A stretch of DNA of 64,000 nt from assembly GCA_030435675.1 (NCBI GenBank), contig CM059622.1:6324001-6388000 (forward strand), read 5' to 3'. A program made the position numbers and the translations under genes. Source of the stretch: Steinernema hermaphroditum. Its lineage: Eukaryota; Nematoda; Chromadorea; Rhabditida; Steinernematidae. Shown one piece after another: positions 1-12,816 of the stretch (position 1 is its first letter; every line of letters starts with the position of its first letter). Under the pieces are notes generated by a model. It did no database searches, was not told where the DNA came from, and saw only the letters and a list, made by a program, of their open reading frames with translations.

Positions 1-870
1 AATTGTTGATTTACGCACATAAGTTTAGAGTCTGAGAAAATCGTCGGGAAGTCGTTCGTCTCGCGGTGACACGAGGCCCGCGGCGATCGAGGCTAATTGC
101 CACGGCGATCGGTCGGGTTCGGGTGAGGGACGATTGATGGAGGCGATGGAAGCGCTTAATGGGATGGAAGTTGATTTAAGGGGAAATCGGGTACGGTACG
201 TTGATTGCGGTTGAGTCGCTTTGACCCCTGCAAATTCAAAATGTATTAGGTGAAATGTCTCAGGGGTGATATTAAGAAGCACTCTGTATGGGATCAGCCT
301 TAGAAAGGCGACCAGCACTTTGCTTTTAGGATGTGGGATATCCTCATTCTGAAGATACACACTGGATGTGACTACCCTATTGAGTAATGCTGCCGTTCGT
401 TCTATTACATACCATCACCATGAAATCTACTTTCTGACCATCAATCGGATGCGTCTAGACCCTACAACTTCGGATCCATCTTAAGAATAGCTTCAAGATC
501 ATTAATTTTCAAGGTACACAAGGCGAACAATCAAATGACCTCTTCGGCTTGAGTCTTATCGTTGAAAAGGTTCCTTGAATCGCCTTGAAGGTTACAAATC
601 ACAAATTGCAGTGTTCCTCTCAAACAGAGCGTCGAATCTACTGATCACCGTCTTCCGTATTTCGCCTTCGTCGCCTAGCTTTCTTCCACCTTTTACCATG
701 TTCCATAAAAATCAACCTTCTTTTCAGCACCTCGTCCAGTTGATGCTCCTTCATTGATCCTCTCCTCTGATTTCTCCTTCGAAAGTGCATTTCATTCAAT
801 TCACAACATCCAAAAGCCTCTCAACACACCAATTGCCCCCTCGCACTTGGCCCTCTTCACAGTTACCGTA

Positions 871-915
871 CCCTCTCCAACTCTACCCTCTCCAACTCTA
901 TCCACTCCTACTCTA
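871..915 (+). repeat. 15-bp tandem repeat, three units
   Basis: The unit CCCTCTCCAACTCTA occurs twice in perfect register (871-885 and 886-900), followed by a diverged third copy at 901-915. It is a short pyrimidine-rich microsatellite with no evident coding role. Confidence 0.8.
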
Positions 916-2753
916 GCCTTAGTGCAGTTGCCTTCCGACCGTACTCTCCGTCTGCAGGTCCTCTCACGCGGCGTGTGTCCTGCGTCTTCGACCATTTTTC
1001 TCCTCTCGACACCGTTCAGCCCACAGCTACACGAATCGGCGCCGCCACCCCGATCGATCATCCGGCGGCGCTTCGGTCGTCGCGTGAAAAATGTGAGAGT
1101 GCGACGGACGGACGCGAGAAGAGCGAAAAGAGTCATTTCGAATGTTTTCTTCGTCGCCCGGAGTGATAATTTATGCGCCTAACGAGCGAGGCGACGAGCC
1201 CGGAGGTGGGTAAACGCCGACTCAAAGAGAGCGGGGGAGCCAAAAAACGCGGCGATCGAAGCAAAAACGCCGACGAACGCGTGCTCGCAACATCAGAGAC
1301 GATTACGGTACAGTTGAAGGAAGGTGTTGTTTACGGACAGAAGAGGTCGGAGGTGGATGAGCCGACCACTGCGGTGCAGGTTTAATGACTGCCGACGAAG
1401 ACGAAGAAGGTTTTGATAATCTGTGGGAACGAGATCGAATTGTTTACGTCGAAGTTTGAAAATGGTCTTTCTGGTAATGGGAAACGTTCTTGGCGTGGAG
1501 ATGGTGTTTAAAGACTAGATAGCTGGAGAACTAGAGATTCAGCAGAGTCAAATACACCAGAATACGTAATCTCAACAAAAATCGCCAAGGAATCCACCAC
1601 ATTTATAGTTGGGCTCTAGCCCATTCCCCCCAAGCGTAGGGAGAAGTGACTCCACCGGAGCGACCCCTTGCCCAGGCTTGGGTCAACGTGCCAACGTCGA
1701 TGATCACTCTTCTCGGATATCGTCTCCAGCCGAAGTTAGAGGAGCTCTGAGCGTCAAGGTAATTTTTCAGCGGTGAGCTTTCTTGACGTTTCGCAAGGCG
1801 TAAGCCTTTGATACGAGAAGATATGCTCGTAAATTCGTTGTCCCAGTCTAAAAAATGTACATCATGTACATCGTACAGGAAATTCACATCAAGATATCGT
1901 TGGCAGTTGCTCGCTCTCTTGTGGCTTTAATCCTTTTTTAGGCTTTGGGCAACAGTGCACTAATATAAACTTTGTCGTTTTATAACCAAGTTTTGAGATT
2001 ACCTGACATTTTCTGTTTTCGTTCGACAAAGGACTTCCAAGGGGGGCACAAAACCTACGTGTCAGGTTTCACAATATTGTACGTGCTGGTTTGGACGTGG
2101 CTTTCGAGGAGTGCTTACATGATCGTATAAGTGAGCGTATAAGCCGACAGGCTGCCTAAATTTTTTATGTCAGTTTACAGCTCGATTTGAACCGGACAAT
2201 TCCCAACCCTCGATAGAATTCATTACTTATTAAGAAAAGTGTCACAGGGCTGGTTTGCATTCAGAAAAGGAAGAAATCTTTTATCTTTTATGAAAGCGGA
2301 GATAATCGTTCTAATCACCTTCGAGATAAGAACAGCCTGGACCTCGTTCCATCGAGCGTTTTTGCCTTCTTGTCACCAAAGTGCATTCGAGGTTCAAAAC
2401 CAAATTTCAAAAAACGGCGACCGCCGACGTGTTCGCGTGTCAAGATTTTTATCTCCTCCACAAAAACTACTTCTCTCCCCTACATCTTCTTGACACCACT
2501 TCTACATTTTGTGTCACTTCTCATTCCTAATCGTCTTTTCGACATTTACGTACTTATGCACTATACGATTCCGACCTTCCCATGCACCCCTGTTCGGCCT
2601 CCAAAAAACTGCTGTCGTTTTACTCGCGTGGCTCTTGTCGCGATGCTTATCTCCTCCTTGGCGTTCGATCGTCAGATTTCAACTTCTGCGTCTAAATTAT
2701 CTCGCTCGTTAATCACCTCCCCGTCGCCACTTTGAACTCCGCCGCCGCGCGTC

Positions 2754-2767
2754 TTTTGGCGCCAAAA
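2754..2767. promoter_or_regulatory. Perfect palindromic E2F-like site
   Basis: TTTTGGCGCCAAAA is a perfect 14-bp palindrome. Each half matches the E2F/DP core TTTSSCGC known from animal cell-cycle and replication promoters. No supported gene starts close by, so the target is unknown. Assignment rests on motif identity alone. Confidence 0.5.
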
Positions 2768-4928
2768 AAACTTCAAATCCTGGAGCTCTCGCGCACCGTC
2801 AGCTGTCCCTCTTCTTTTGATTTGTCGCCTCCGGGCGACTCTCGTCCGTTTGAATTTCGACGCCTACCGTACTCCCCGTCGTTAGGCAACACACAGCAAT
2901 ATTCGAACGAGTCATTTCCTCCAAAAAACGTCTCGGCAACAGGTTTTTGTGACTCCCAGGGCTACGCTAATGAGAGCGAACAGCGCGCCTTCTTTGGAGT
3001 GTGCCGCGCAGATTTATGGTTGCGCCGCCGTCTGATTAATCTGTCACGTAAGGACGCGCGGCGTGTGCCTCGTGGCACTCCGGTGACTAATGAGGTATGA
3101 ACGCAAAAAGACGAAACTTTACACGCACCAGCAGCGTTTACAGAAGATCGACGAGATAGTGACGACTTTGTGGAAGAGAAGGCCGCTGAAACATCCCTCA
3201 TTTTGTTTACACGAAATATAAGTAAAACGAAGAGATACAATGTGTGATAAGAATCGCCGCAACTCCTGAGGTGCGCGCCCGGCGAAGCGAAGTGGAGGTC
3301 GCCCCACCACCACCGCCTCGACTGGATACAGCTCTTCGATATCCGCACAAACCAATCGGTTCGTTGGCTTCGACTCTTATGTCGCGAAGCCAGATAATAA
3401 GCAGTTACTACAGAGTGATACACGTCTTTCTTGGTGCTCTACACAACGCCCTACACGGTGTAAGACTTTGATCCAATAGTATAAACCCGTAACTCCACAG
3501 GAATCATCCGAATTAATAAGATGAAACGTCCCAAAATACAAGAAAAAAACAGTTGAAGTCAAATTCAAAAAGTCGAGAAATTGTCCAGTTTCGCCTAGAC
3601 AGGTTTACTTTGGTGTGAGTGCTTTAAATCTACTTTTATATTTTTTAACTTGGCCGCGTTTTGTTAACAAATGATCTATCGGAAGGCATCCAGAGAAGTC
3701 AATTTGAAGTCTTGAAGTATCTTGTGAAACAGTGGTATTACGCCATGCAAGCCACTTATTATGGCACAAAAGAGGGCAAATACCACACCGTAGTATTCTT
3801 CTTTCTTCGGCACAAGGTGTGACGTCCGAGTAGAACACAGTGATCCCATCAGTATGCGCGGTCTTAGAAGCTGCGAAGGCGCTGATTCCGGCGCAGCCCA
3901 TCGAAAGAGAATCCATCATCGGTTCAACTAAAGTTCTAAGGCACCTTCAACCCGATCGAAATTGGATACCTCAGCAGAAAAACGACTTTTTTCGGTCTGC
4001 TTTCGAGATCCGGACGATCTTCCTATCGAAACCGATGGCCCTTTTTCGTGCCTTGCGCTTCCCTACGGCATTTCCCAGGTTTTCTCCGCGCTTGTACAAC
4101 GTCTTGACAGTGTTTCGCATAACCCATTTCGAGATTTTCAGTTTCTCGGCGATTATTCCCCGGAAATTATCCTCATTCTTCAGGATATCGTCATAGGTAC
4201 TCTTTTGGGGCGTGGCATGTTAACTTCTTCCTATGCTCTAGATGAATTAAGTGCCCGAATGACAGCAGGAGTAACGTGATATAACGAATAAAACAACAGA
4301 ACGCAAAAAATTCGCCAAAAAACACGTAGAATGTAGTGGAACTCCGGGTGCGGCTATTTCTGTGACCGCGCCAAATCTGAGTCGGCCGAATGTATTACAT
4401 TTCCTGGCGGCGCACTGGGTCCTGGACGGAAAATAAACAACACCACCTTATTGCTTGATAAATTCTACATCTGGCAGTACCCTTGGTTTAGAGCCTATAT
4501 TTGAAAATTTAGGATAAATTGGCAGTTGAAACTTTATGTGGGGGGTGCGGCTATTTCTATGCTCGCCACTGTACATCTGTAGACATGTTCGCTTCGTCAT
4601 GTAGTGATGCTTAGCAATGTCAGTGCCACACACATCGATGTCTTGTTTCAAATACAAATGACAAAACCTTGAACTACTCTAGTATACATTTCAATATACT
4701 CATTTACAGATTCATACAGTATCACGCCACACAGACAACGTTTACATCACCTGCTTCGAAAGGGAGGAAGGTTCAGATTATGTACAGAATCATCAATATG
4801 ACAGGGGGAGAACATGTTTTCACCAAGGATCTCATTGGGCTTAAATAGGAAGTGAATAACCGAGACACTGGCTGATATTTACAACACGAAGCGAACCTAT
4901 GGGAAATGCGATTTAGGGAAGGGCTAGA

Positions 4929-5284
4929 CGTCGGAGTGGTGCTGGAAACGGTGGACGCTGGTCTCCTGGCGGTTCACGAGTTCTTCGATCATGTTCCGTT
5001 TCAGAAGAAGGTACTCATTCGCATATTTTTCGGTAGACTGAAAGAGGCGACGTTAGGGCTCCGGGAGGCAAGCAGTGCGAAAGAGTGATGCGGAAGGAGA
5101 GTGTTAACGGGAAGTGGTGTAGGTGTGTGTCCGTGGGGCAGTTAGTCGACGGGAGCCTCACTAACCCGAATTTAGAACCGAGTGGTTATGACATCCCCGG
5201 CCGACCAGCCGTCCTTCTCGTCGTCCTCCTCCGAGGAGGACAGTTTGAACTCGTCCCAAATCTCAATCACCAGTGGCGCTTGCT
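4929..5284 (-). CDS. Orphan exon-like segments of an unrecognised gene
   Basis: Two exon-like stretches are visible on the minus strand. One follows a CTGTTTCAG acceptor at about 5285 and encodes an acidic tail that includes IEIWDEFKL, SSSEEDDEKDGW and a TAA stop near 5178. The other follows a CTCTTTCAG acceptor at about 5035 and encodes a helical segment including KYANEYLLLKRNMIEELV before a TAG stop near 4929. Both look like 3' exons. I could not find a donor that joins them, nor a start, and I do not recognise the protein. They could be the ends of two transcripts, alternative 3' ends of one gene, or unusual terminal exons downstream of mtm-1, which is on the same strand. Confidence 0.3.
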
Positions 5285-5847
5285 GAAACAGGCCGCAGAT
5301 AGAAAACGGATGGGGAGGACAGAGGAAAGGTTGCTGACAGAGCGGCATCGCCAAAAGATCGAAAAAGAAAGCAACAGCGGAAAGGACCCGGACAAGGCTT
5401 GGATTGGCTCAGTTTGTGAACAAAGGTCGCCAGAAGCGCAGCGAAGCGTCATCATATAATGGAGCGCAGTCATAAAAAGACATCTGGTACTAAAGACGAA
5501 AAAGGTACTAAAGACATGCCAGCTGTGTATGCACTTACTAAACTTTACACTTACTAAACTGTACGTGGGGTACTTCGTTTTCCGAAAAGAAATCTAAACC
5601 CTTTTCTTTGTCCATTAAGAAAGGTCTTTTGAGTATTGTGGACTTAAATTTTGTACCAAATTGCTGCATGAGCAATGCTCCTAAATCTGAATAGAGATTT
5701 CCTCTGACTGCATCGTGAAATCCCTAACGCCCTAACCGAAGCCCTTACTCTATTCATGCAGGCCTTGCCAGCAGCGAAGCACTGATTCTCCTTCACCCCC
5801 TCGTTCACAAACTGAGTTCAGCCACCGAAGCTCATTCCAAAACGAAA

Positions 5848-8795
5848 TCAAAAATTTGCCTTTTCGCGTTCGCTGGCTTTGGGGACCGCCGTGGGCGGCG
5901 GCGGCGCTTTGCGCACGGGTCTTCGGAGCGAGGAGGTCGAAGGGTCGGCGGGGACGGAGATTCTGTGCGCGCCGACGGCGCTCTGGTAGCTGTGCCTCCG
6001 GACGACGGCGGGAGGCGACGGCGTGGAGGGGTCGTGGTAAAAGTAGGCCGACGGGGACGGCTGGCCTCCAGTCTTCTCCCTGTTTTTGTGCCTACGGCGA
6101 CGGCGTGCCCGCTCGTAGGCGCCACCGTCGTACTCGTCCTCGGACCGAAGTGGAGGGTGCACGTCCTCAGCACACAAGCCAACCTGCCTATCTTGCGCCA
6201 CCACCGTTGGGTTGTGTCGGCAGTAGTACTCGTTCCACAGCTTCATCCGCATGATGTTCCTGGTGGGGCGGATGACGTCGATCGTGTTGGGACAGCTCAG
6301 GTAGTTCGGGTTCAGGAACTCCATTCGGTTCTCGTCGATGTAGGACCACAGCGAGAGGGTGTTCTGCTTCGCGTTCTAAAACGATGAATGGCACCAGGCT
6401 ACGGGATGGATGCTCACGTTTTCCGCGAATCGCTGCTTCTCGTTGTTGAAGAGGAACGTTCCAAAGCGACACGCGTAGAGCTCGTCGAGGACCGTGATCA
6501 GGAAATGGACGTTGAACTCGAACATAGGGTTGAACTGCAAGGAGTCGATTCACCTTTATAGAAAATTATTTGGGCAATCACCCCTTTTTAAGACTACCCC
6601 TGATGTCCATATTCTAAGTACGACTAACATACATCGCTGAGGAACCTTTCAATGATGTTCTGGCGCTTCTAGGCTGCAAGAAGTAGCTCGTGGAATCGTT
6701 CTCAGAACTCTTCTCATTGCGAATCGGACATGACCAGGAACTCCCAGCTCTATCCCATCTGAGCTTTCCTGTGTAGGAGAGAATCTCTTCCCTCAAAAGT
6801 TGTCACTCTCCCCACCACTATCGATTAGGGTCCCACGGCGATGTCTCACCCGCCGGTAAGCGGATTACCGTCGGGGCGATACGAACCTGATTGAAGAGCT
6901 GCCAGACGCAGTCGATGAACTGCACGAAAATCGGCGACCGATCGCCGTCGCCGTGTTTGTCCTCTCCGTGGCCGACGCGCTAAAGCGATACCGTATTATG
7001 ACTCCTGCAGCGAATGCCTACATGGGCGAATTTGTGGCCGAAACTGCACCACTCCTTTTCGAGGAGCACGGCGAATCCGTCGATGGTACGGTAGTAGGGG
7101 TCCATCTGGATCATGGCCAGAGAGGTCAGCTGAAATGGCCAACTAGAGACATTGCCATGAGGGGTGCGCTTGCCTGGGCCGTTCTGTCCCATCCGTCGCT
7201 GCAGTGGACGAGCACGGAGGACTTGTTCTCGTGAACTTCGGTGACGATGCGCGCCGAGGCGTCGATGATCGTCTGCAAGGGGGCTGGAATTAGGGCCTAC
7301 GCCTTCTTGGCTACCTGGATGTGGTAGAGCCATTTGGCGTCGTCCATCAGCCGGTGCCAGTTCTTGTGGTCTATTCGGGGAAAACAGGCGACTTTCACCT
7401 TTCGGAGGCTGAAAGATTTCTCACATAGCTGCACGGAAAAGGAGTCTTACGATTCACGGACGACGTGGATGTTCTGGATGTCGCAGAACTCGAGGCGACA
7501 GCCGGGATAGGACTCTTCGTATCCGCCTCCTTTGGCCTAGAAAGTTACGATAGATGAGATCTTCGAGGAGACCATACCTTGTTGACTTTGGCGTTGACCG
7601 GGGGTCGCGCGTCGAAGATAGGCAGCTGGTGAGAGTTGGCGTTCGCCTCGACGATCATCTGGAGGTACCGCTCGTCCTCCGGCGACTTTCTCGACGTCAT
7701 CCCGACCAGCGGCTGCGAGGAACGCGTGATGGCCGCGCTCGTCTCCGGGTTGATCCACGAGAGGACGGGAATGCGCTGGCGACTGCGGAAGTCGGCCACC
7801 CTCCGGAGGAACTCTTCGCCCGCGGCGTGGGCCGCCTGGGGAATGGCCAGCTGAAAAGCTGGCTTTTCCTGGAGAGAGGAGCTCTGCACATACCAGCGCT
7901 GGGTAGGTGTCGGCGAATTCGTAGCGTTCGTTGATCCTCGTGATCACCCACACGTCGTTGGGGACGCCCATGCGCTTGAATTCTCTGACCGGGTCGAACA
8001 GGTCCCATCCGTTCCTACGGTAGACCGCCGTGTAGACGGAGGCAAAGAGGGGCTGAACGGATACTGTAGCTGAGGCATCAAGGAGTGTTCTCACCATTTT
8101 GTGAGAGACGGGGAACGAGTACTTCTGGAGGACGTCGAAGAGCGCCCTCCGACTGTGGTTTGCCTGGGGACTGGTGAATCGGATGTTGCGCATGTCCTAA
8201 AGGGGGCTTTCTGGAGGGAAGCTGTGGCCGTGGATACCTTGCAGGTGAGCTGGATACCGTAGGAGTCCTCTCCTCTGCTCACGTTCGAATGCCCTATCTT
8301 CTCGACCCGCGAGATAAACCCAAGGGGTACTTCGAATTGGCACACCTGAACATCAGAATCTGAGTGGAAGGGAGTGGAAGGCGCCACTGACCCGATCCCT
8401 GGAATGAGGATCTTTTCCTTCGAATCGCAATCTGTAGTTCGTCACGTAGACCTTTCCGACCACCTTGCAGATGGGGGACAAGTAGCCGACGTTTTGCTCT
8501 AAAACGCGGACGACGGTGACGACAGATTCACGATTCAGGGTCGTACCTTCGATCTGAAGGCGCTCTCCATTCTGGAGCCACGACTGGTCGGTGACCTTTC
8601 TCATCTTGAGAGTTTCTCCGCGGGCTGTCGGAGTCCGCGAGGCACCGTTTAAAACTATGCCGGTCGCCTGAAAACTCGCGATTTGATCGATGGCGCGGCC
8701 ATAAAACCCACCTTGAAGACGTCGTTGCTGAACGAGCCTTCCGGCGCCTCGAGCGCCGAGTCGCCCGTCAAGCCCGAGGTGGGGAATTTATGCAT
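5848..8795 (-). CDS. mtm-1: Myotubularin phosphoinositide 3-phosphatase (MTM1/MTMR2 type)
   Basis: Myotubularins remove the 3-phosphate from PI3P and PI(3,5)P2 on endosomal membranes. Fourteen exons can be joined: 8795-8712, 8667-8547, 8498-8392, 8345-8238, 8196-8095, 8052-7894, 7850-7578, 7536-7451, 7408-7315, 7272-7174, 7129-7022, 6979-6887, 6534-6418 and 6375-5848. They sum to 2079 nt, or 692 residues. The N-terminus carries a PH-GRAM domain ([17 protein letters not shown], about residues 75-90). The phosphatase core follows, with [10 protein letters not shown] and the intact CX5R active site [11 protein letters not shown], so it should be an active enzyme and not a pseudophosphatase. The C-terminal 100 residues are Arg/Pro/Ser-rich and low in complexity. 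The chosen start is the ATG nearest the conserved region; an in-frame upstream ATG at 8867 is possible. The intron after TAQ is a GC-AG intron. Confidence 0.95.
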
Positions 8796-9493
8796 CGATG
8801 GCGACAGTCCGCGGCATCGGCCTACCCCGAACAGAAGCTGAAATCGATTCTGGAGGTGACGGGGCAATAAGCGTGACCAAGACGAGCGTGTAAATGATAA
8901 GAACGAGGTGACGTCAAGCAGAGGCTCAGAATAGCAGACGTTTTAGGGGGGCGCTCGATAGACTTCAGCTTCAATAGACTTCAGCAGTCACCATAGACGA
9001 CACTCGGTTCAACGCTATTTTTTGGACACAGCTTAGGAACAGAGACATGAGAATAAGACGTGATTCGAACAATTTTTACTTTGACGACTCCTTCTGATTT
9101 ATCGAAAAGCGCAAACTGGAAAGAAGTCAGCCTTTTCAAGAAGTTGTTGCTTGAGGTCGTTGAATCAAGAAAGAAGGAGCAGTTCAAGAATTCGTGCCTT
9201 GTCAGCAAAAGTGGAAACAATGCACGATGTGTGAAAAGAGTTCTATTCACAAATTAACAAGGGACATTTCTGTGAAATATCTCGTTTTGCAAGAGAAATA
9301 CGACCTATAATGGTGTCCTTTTTCTTTAGAAAAGGCCCCATTACTGCAAAAGTACACACCGTCATCACTTGGTCGAAGGCACACCCCTCCAAAAAGAAAC
9401 ATTTCCATTTGCATCACAAAAGCGCAGTCGCCGGACAGGATGATCGAATACTTTATGGGGTGAAACAGCGAAATCCGACAGAACACACACAGT

Positions 9494-10203
9494 TCAAAAT
9501 CGATCAGCGATCGCCTTTCTGAATAATCTAGCCGACCGCAGTCCCGATGACAACTGCCCTCCATCGAGAGCGATCTCGAGGAGAGGACTGGCACCCGGAT
9601 CATCGCAGTTCCAGAGGACCGACGCCCCTCCAGCGCCTCTGTACCGAAGTAATCGAGCGCTGCCGGCCTCCGCGTGGCGCTTCGCCTTCGAAAACTCGTT
9701 CCGCGCGGCGGTAGGCTCCGCTCGGCGCTGTTTGCGATTTCGTTCGACGATGAGCCATCGGCGGAAGGTCGTCCCGTGGGTACGGTCACACAGCGCGCAG
9801 GGAGACCGCGGTGGAACCGTGTGGGAGATGGCCTCTGGAGGAATGAGTAAGCATGACTGAGCTCGAGGGACTGTGCAGCAACCGCTCCGCACCACTTATC
9901 CGCGACGGACGCTCCATCCTCCGCCGAGGATGAATATGCATTCCGTCGATTCCCATATGACTCAATTGGGACACTCAGGATGCGTCAAACCTTTCCGACG
10001 CCGCATGAGTCGCTGGATCCCGAGGAAAGGGACTCGAATGGGAAGGATGAGCCGATGTTTGATGGAGAATACAGAACAGAATACGATACAGCTGGTCTAT
10101 GCCAAAAAGACCATTCTGGTGCTTCTTCAGGTGCTGTGTGGGTGTCGTGAGTGGATAGGCTCTGCTTTGAATTCGATTTTAAAGAAGGACAGAAAGACAG
10201 CAA
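9494..10203 (-). CDS. Possible unrecognised minus-strand coding locus
   Basis: Two overlapping minus-strand frames stay open through 9494-9895 and are Arg/Ser-rich. A further open segment at 9985-10203 is preceded internally by a CACACAG acceptor-like site and encodes a Ser-rich stretch including APEEAPEWSFWHRP. I could not decide which frame is used and see no known domain. It may be a disordered protein or chance open frames in GC-rich DNA. It lies upstream of mtm-1 on the same strand. Confidence 0.2.
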
Positions 10204-11530
10204 TAGACATGACGCTCCAATGCTGATTCTCTAAGGATTATAAGGATGTCGTAATGCAATGATGAATTCTTTTCCAAAGCACCCTTCTCATCAAATAATT
10301 CAATTTCCGTCGGACCAACTTCTATTTATTTAACAGAGCACAAGACACGTGAACCAGTCTTTGGAAATCATGCATGCGTAAAAAGAAAAATGGTTCATTT
10401 CAATCTTCATAAGGGTACGAACACGGATACATGCATACACAGTATTATTTGTTTCAAGCTTCAAATATAGCTAGATTCTTCAGGCTTCAAAGATTTCTTT
10501 TACTTTCAGTTCAGAAAATTTTGCAGTTTACAGCGGTTAACATTGAACGATTCTATGGACGATCAACTCACTTATCGCGTCTTCATTTCATCGACGGCAT
10601 CGTGTCGATGTTTAGTCTGTCACCGCAAGGCGCTAGTGTCGCCGACTGATTCGAAATAGCGTCTTCGCCTCCCACTACTGATCCAACGTGGCTGATAAGT
10701 GGCTGATTCTTGCTCACAGCTAGTGCCCCGAGAAACCATTTTTATAAATTTGTTATGAATATAATGTCGTGAAGTTAACACGAAATTTTCACTTTCAGAG
10801 ACTGCTTCACCGCTCTCTAAAGAAATCGGATCGACGTGAGCCATGTCTACATGCGATTGTAAGTTCTTAGCGTCAAATTATCGAGAGAAGTGGAGATGAG
10901 AATGAACTAACTGAGGGGAAGACACCGGAAAACCGAAGCCGCCAAGGCGAGTCAGATCCAGTGAGGTTGGTCAGTGGTTAGCCGCGAAGGGAAAGACGCC
11001 AGGGGCGTGGTGAGGGAAGACCTGATTAGAGTAGGAAGATTCTGCGAGTATAATGACCTTCAGGATACCAGAAGAGCAGACCTGCAAGGAAGTCAAACAT
11101 CGACACTTGGAAGTATAAAAGATTTAAGCCTTTACGCAATTTATTCGCAAGAAATGTTGCCTCCGAAAGGTTTTATTGATCAAAGGAATGTCATTCTGAT
11201 CGGCCACTTGTCTCTGAATCGCTTTTTACTTTAAAACAACGAGTAATTGGTATTCATTTCTAGAGGTCCCCGACAGATTCTTCTCCTTTTCCCGAGTAAG
11301 CCGCTGCCGCTGTTCGCTATCCCCGCAAAATCAAGTCAAGCTCTTTCAAAGATTCCCTCAACGCTGAAGAAAGGGAAAAGGAAAAGAAAACCTATGAAGA
11401 GATGAGAAAACAAGAGGAGAAAATCACTACATAGGGGAAAAGGTGAGCTACAGGGCAAATTCTTTTTCTTGCACCTCCAGGTTTCGTGGTCATCCGTGGT
11501 CATATATGAAATATATGAAAGAAATGCATC

Positions 11531-11800
11531 CGTCGCTACTTCTCTAATGCAGTTATACCTATTTGGAATAACCTTTCTGACAACATTGTTAAATCCAAAA
11601 CAACTGGCATCTTTCAAAGACGACTTCTAGCTCGAGTTCAATTACGACATGATCTCTTGTTTTGTATATGTGTATAGTGGCGTGCTATCTTCTTTATTTC
11701 TATGCACCGTTCTCTAAATCTCTTCCTCTGCTATCACCATTGTAGTTTATTTATAATTGACTGTGCATAGTTTTAAATAACTAAATAAAATATTAAATCC
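11531..11800 (+). mobile_element. 3' fragment of a non-LTR (LINE) retrotransposon
   Basis: Reading from 11531, 48 codons run to a TAG at 11675 and encode RYFSNAVIPIWNNLSDNIV followed by a basic FQRRLLARVQLR segment. This is the typical extreme C-terminus of LINE reverse-transcriptase ORFs (pattern F-S-N-x-V-I-P-x-W-N-x-L). Upstream codons in this frame contain stops, so the copy is 5'-truncated. About 120 bp of AT-rich 3' UTR follows, ending near AATAAAATATTAAATCC. It is a dead insertion; family and exact ends were not determined. Confidence 0.6.
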
Positions 11801-12816
11801 TTTTGATTCTGTTCGGGACATCCGATTATGTTTAATGCGAACTTACATTCAAGCATTTCGCTGTGATGGAAGGAGCAACCGTGTGAAAAATGATGCGATG
11901 ACCTCAATTTTTTAGTTATATCAGCCAAATGGACATTTCGACATTGGAACCGACCTCTTTTGTCTTATTATGAGCGGTCATTTATGAACGAGATTGAGCG
12001 AAGAGAGTGCTACAAGAACAACAAACAGCAATCTCTCAGCTCATAGTGCAGAGCCATTGTGGAGAAAAATTATTTTTGGCACAAGAATGAGAGGCGAACT
12101 CGATGCTCGACCGACGTGCTCGACAAACACTCGTTTGAAACGCTCATTATCAATGTTTAAACCCATTATATCTAGGTTAAAGCTGCAATTTTGAGCAGTG
12201 GTGAACATCACAACATGAAACTGTGAACTAAATATCTTGTTTTCTTTTTTCTCGAACCTAAGATTGATATGTTTCTTCTAATGGTAGCTTCTCCAAACTG
12301 TAATAATTACCATGTCTTTGCTCACTTTCTTTGGTAACCATTACCTGATTCAAACTGAAACATTCCCCCTTATTCCTCCAGCTGTTTGCATTCCTTTCTG
12401 TGCGCTGCGGCCACCTTCACTCGATCAAAGACTTTTTTCCGCATTCCCTCCACTTGCAGATTGTTTTCTCTGTAGCCGCGACGTATTCATCATATCTCGT
12501 CTGCCGGTGATCCTCAGAGATCACCACCACCGTCAGCTGACTCCATTCCCACATAACAACTTGCGAAATTAGTGATTAAGCGGCTCATGTATCTCTCGTG
12601 GCAAAAGTGGCAAAGAACGACGCGAGGACATCCCTTCCCCAGGGGAGGGCAGTGCATGCATGGCCCCCTCCATCCATCTCGACTCGCGGAAGCGTCGTCG
12701 ATGGGAGTATTACACAAATCTCGATCCCGATTTCTTTTCGCCTCCTTCACTTCTCGCCTCTTCCGCTCCCTTCGTCGACTCGGGCCACTCCTGGAGGTCA
12801 AAATCTGGCCGCTTCT

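Larger units (their letters stand above)
1..4880. other. Gene-poor region, no supported gene
   Basis: I found no exon chain with good splice sites and a recognisable protein here. Open frames are short and overlap on both strands. GC-rich patches near 1.0-1.3 kb and 2.7-3.1 kb could be promoters or conserved non-coding DNA of genes outside the window. Contents noted separately are a 15-bp tandem repeat, an E2F-like palindrome and a 16-bp direct repeat (4346-4361 and 4543-4558). Confidence 0.5.

Noticed and set aside
2389..2400. tRNA B-box-like GGTTCAAAACC
   Set aside because: No A box at the right distance and no foldable cloverleaf. No tRNA, rRNA or CRISPR was found in the window.
3840..4279. 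Possible reverse-transcriptase remnant (ALPYGISQVFSALV, DIVIGT)
   Set aside because: Only loose resemblance to the PFG..AP and Y.DD motifs. The key aspartates are missing and no flanking element is seen.
5832..6182. Alternative Arg/Pro-rich frame over the mtm-1 last exon
   Set aside because: The overlapping frame continues the conserved myotubularin core in phase, so this one is a shadow.
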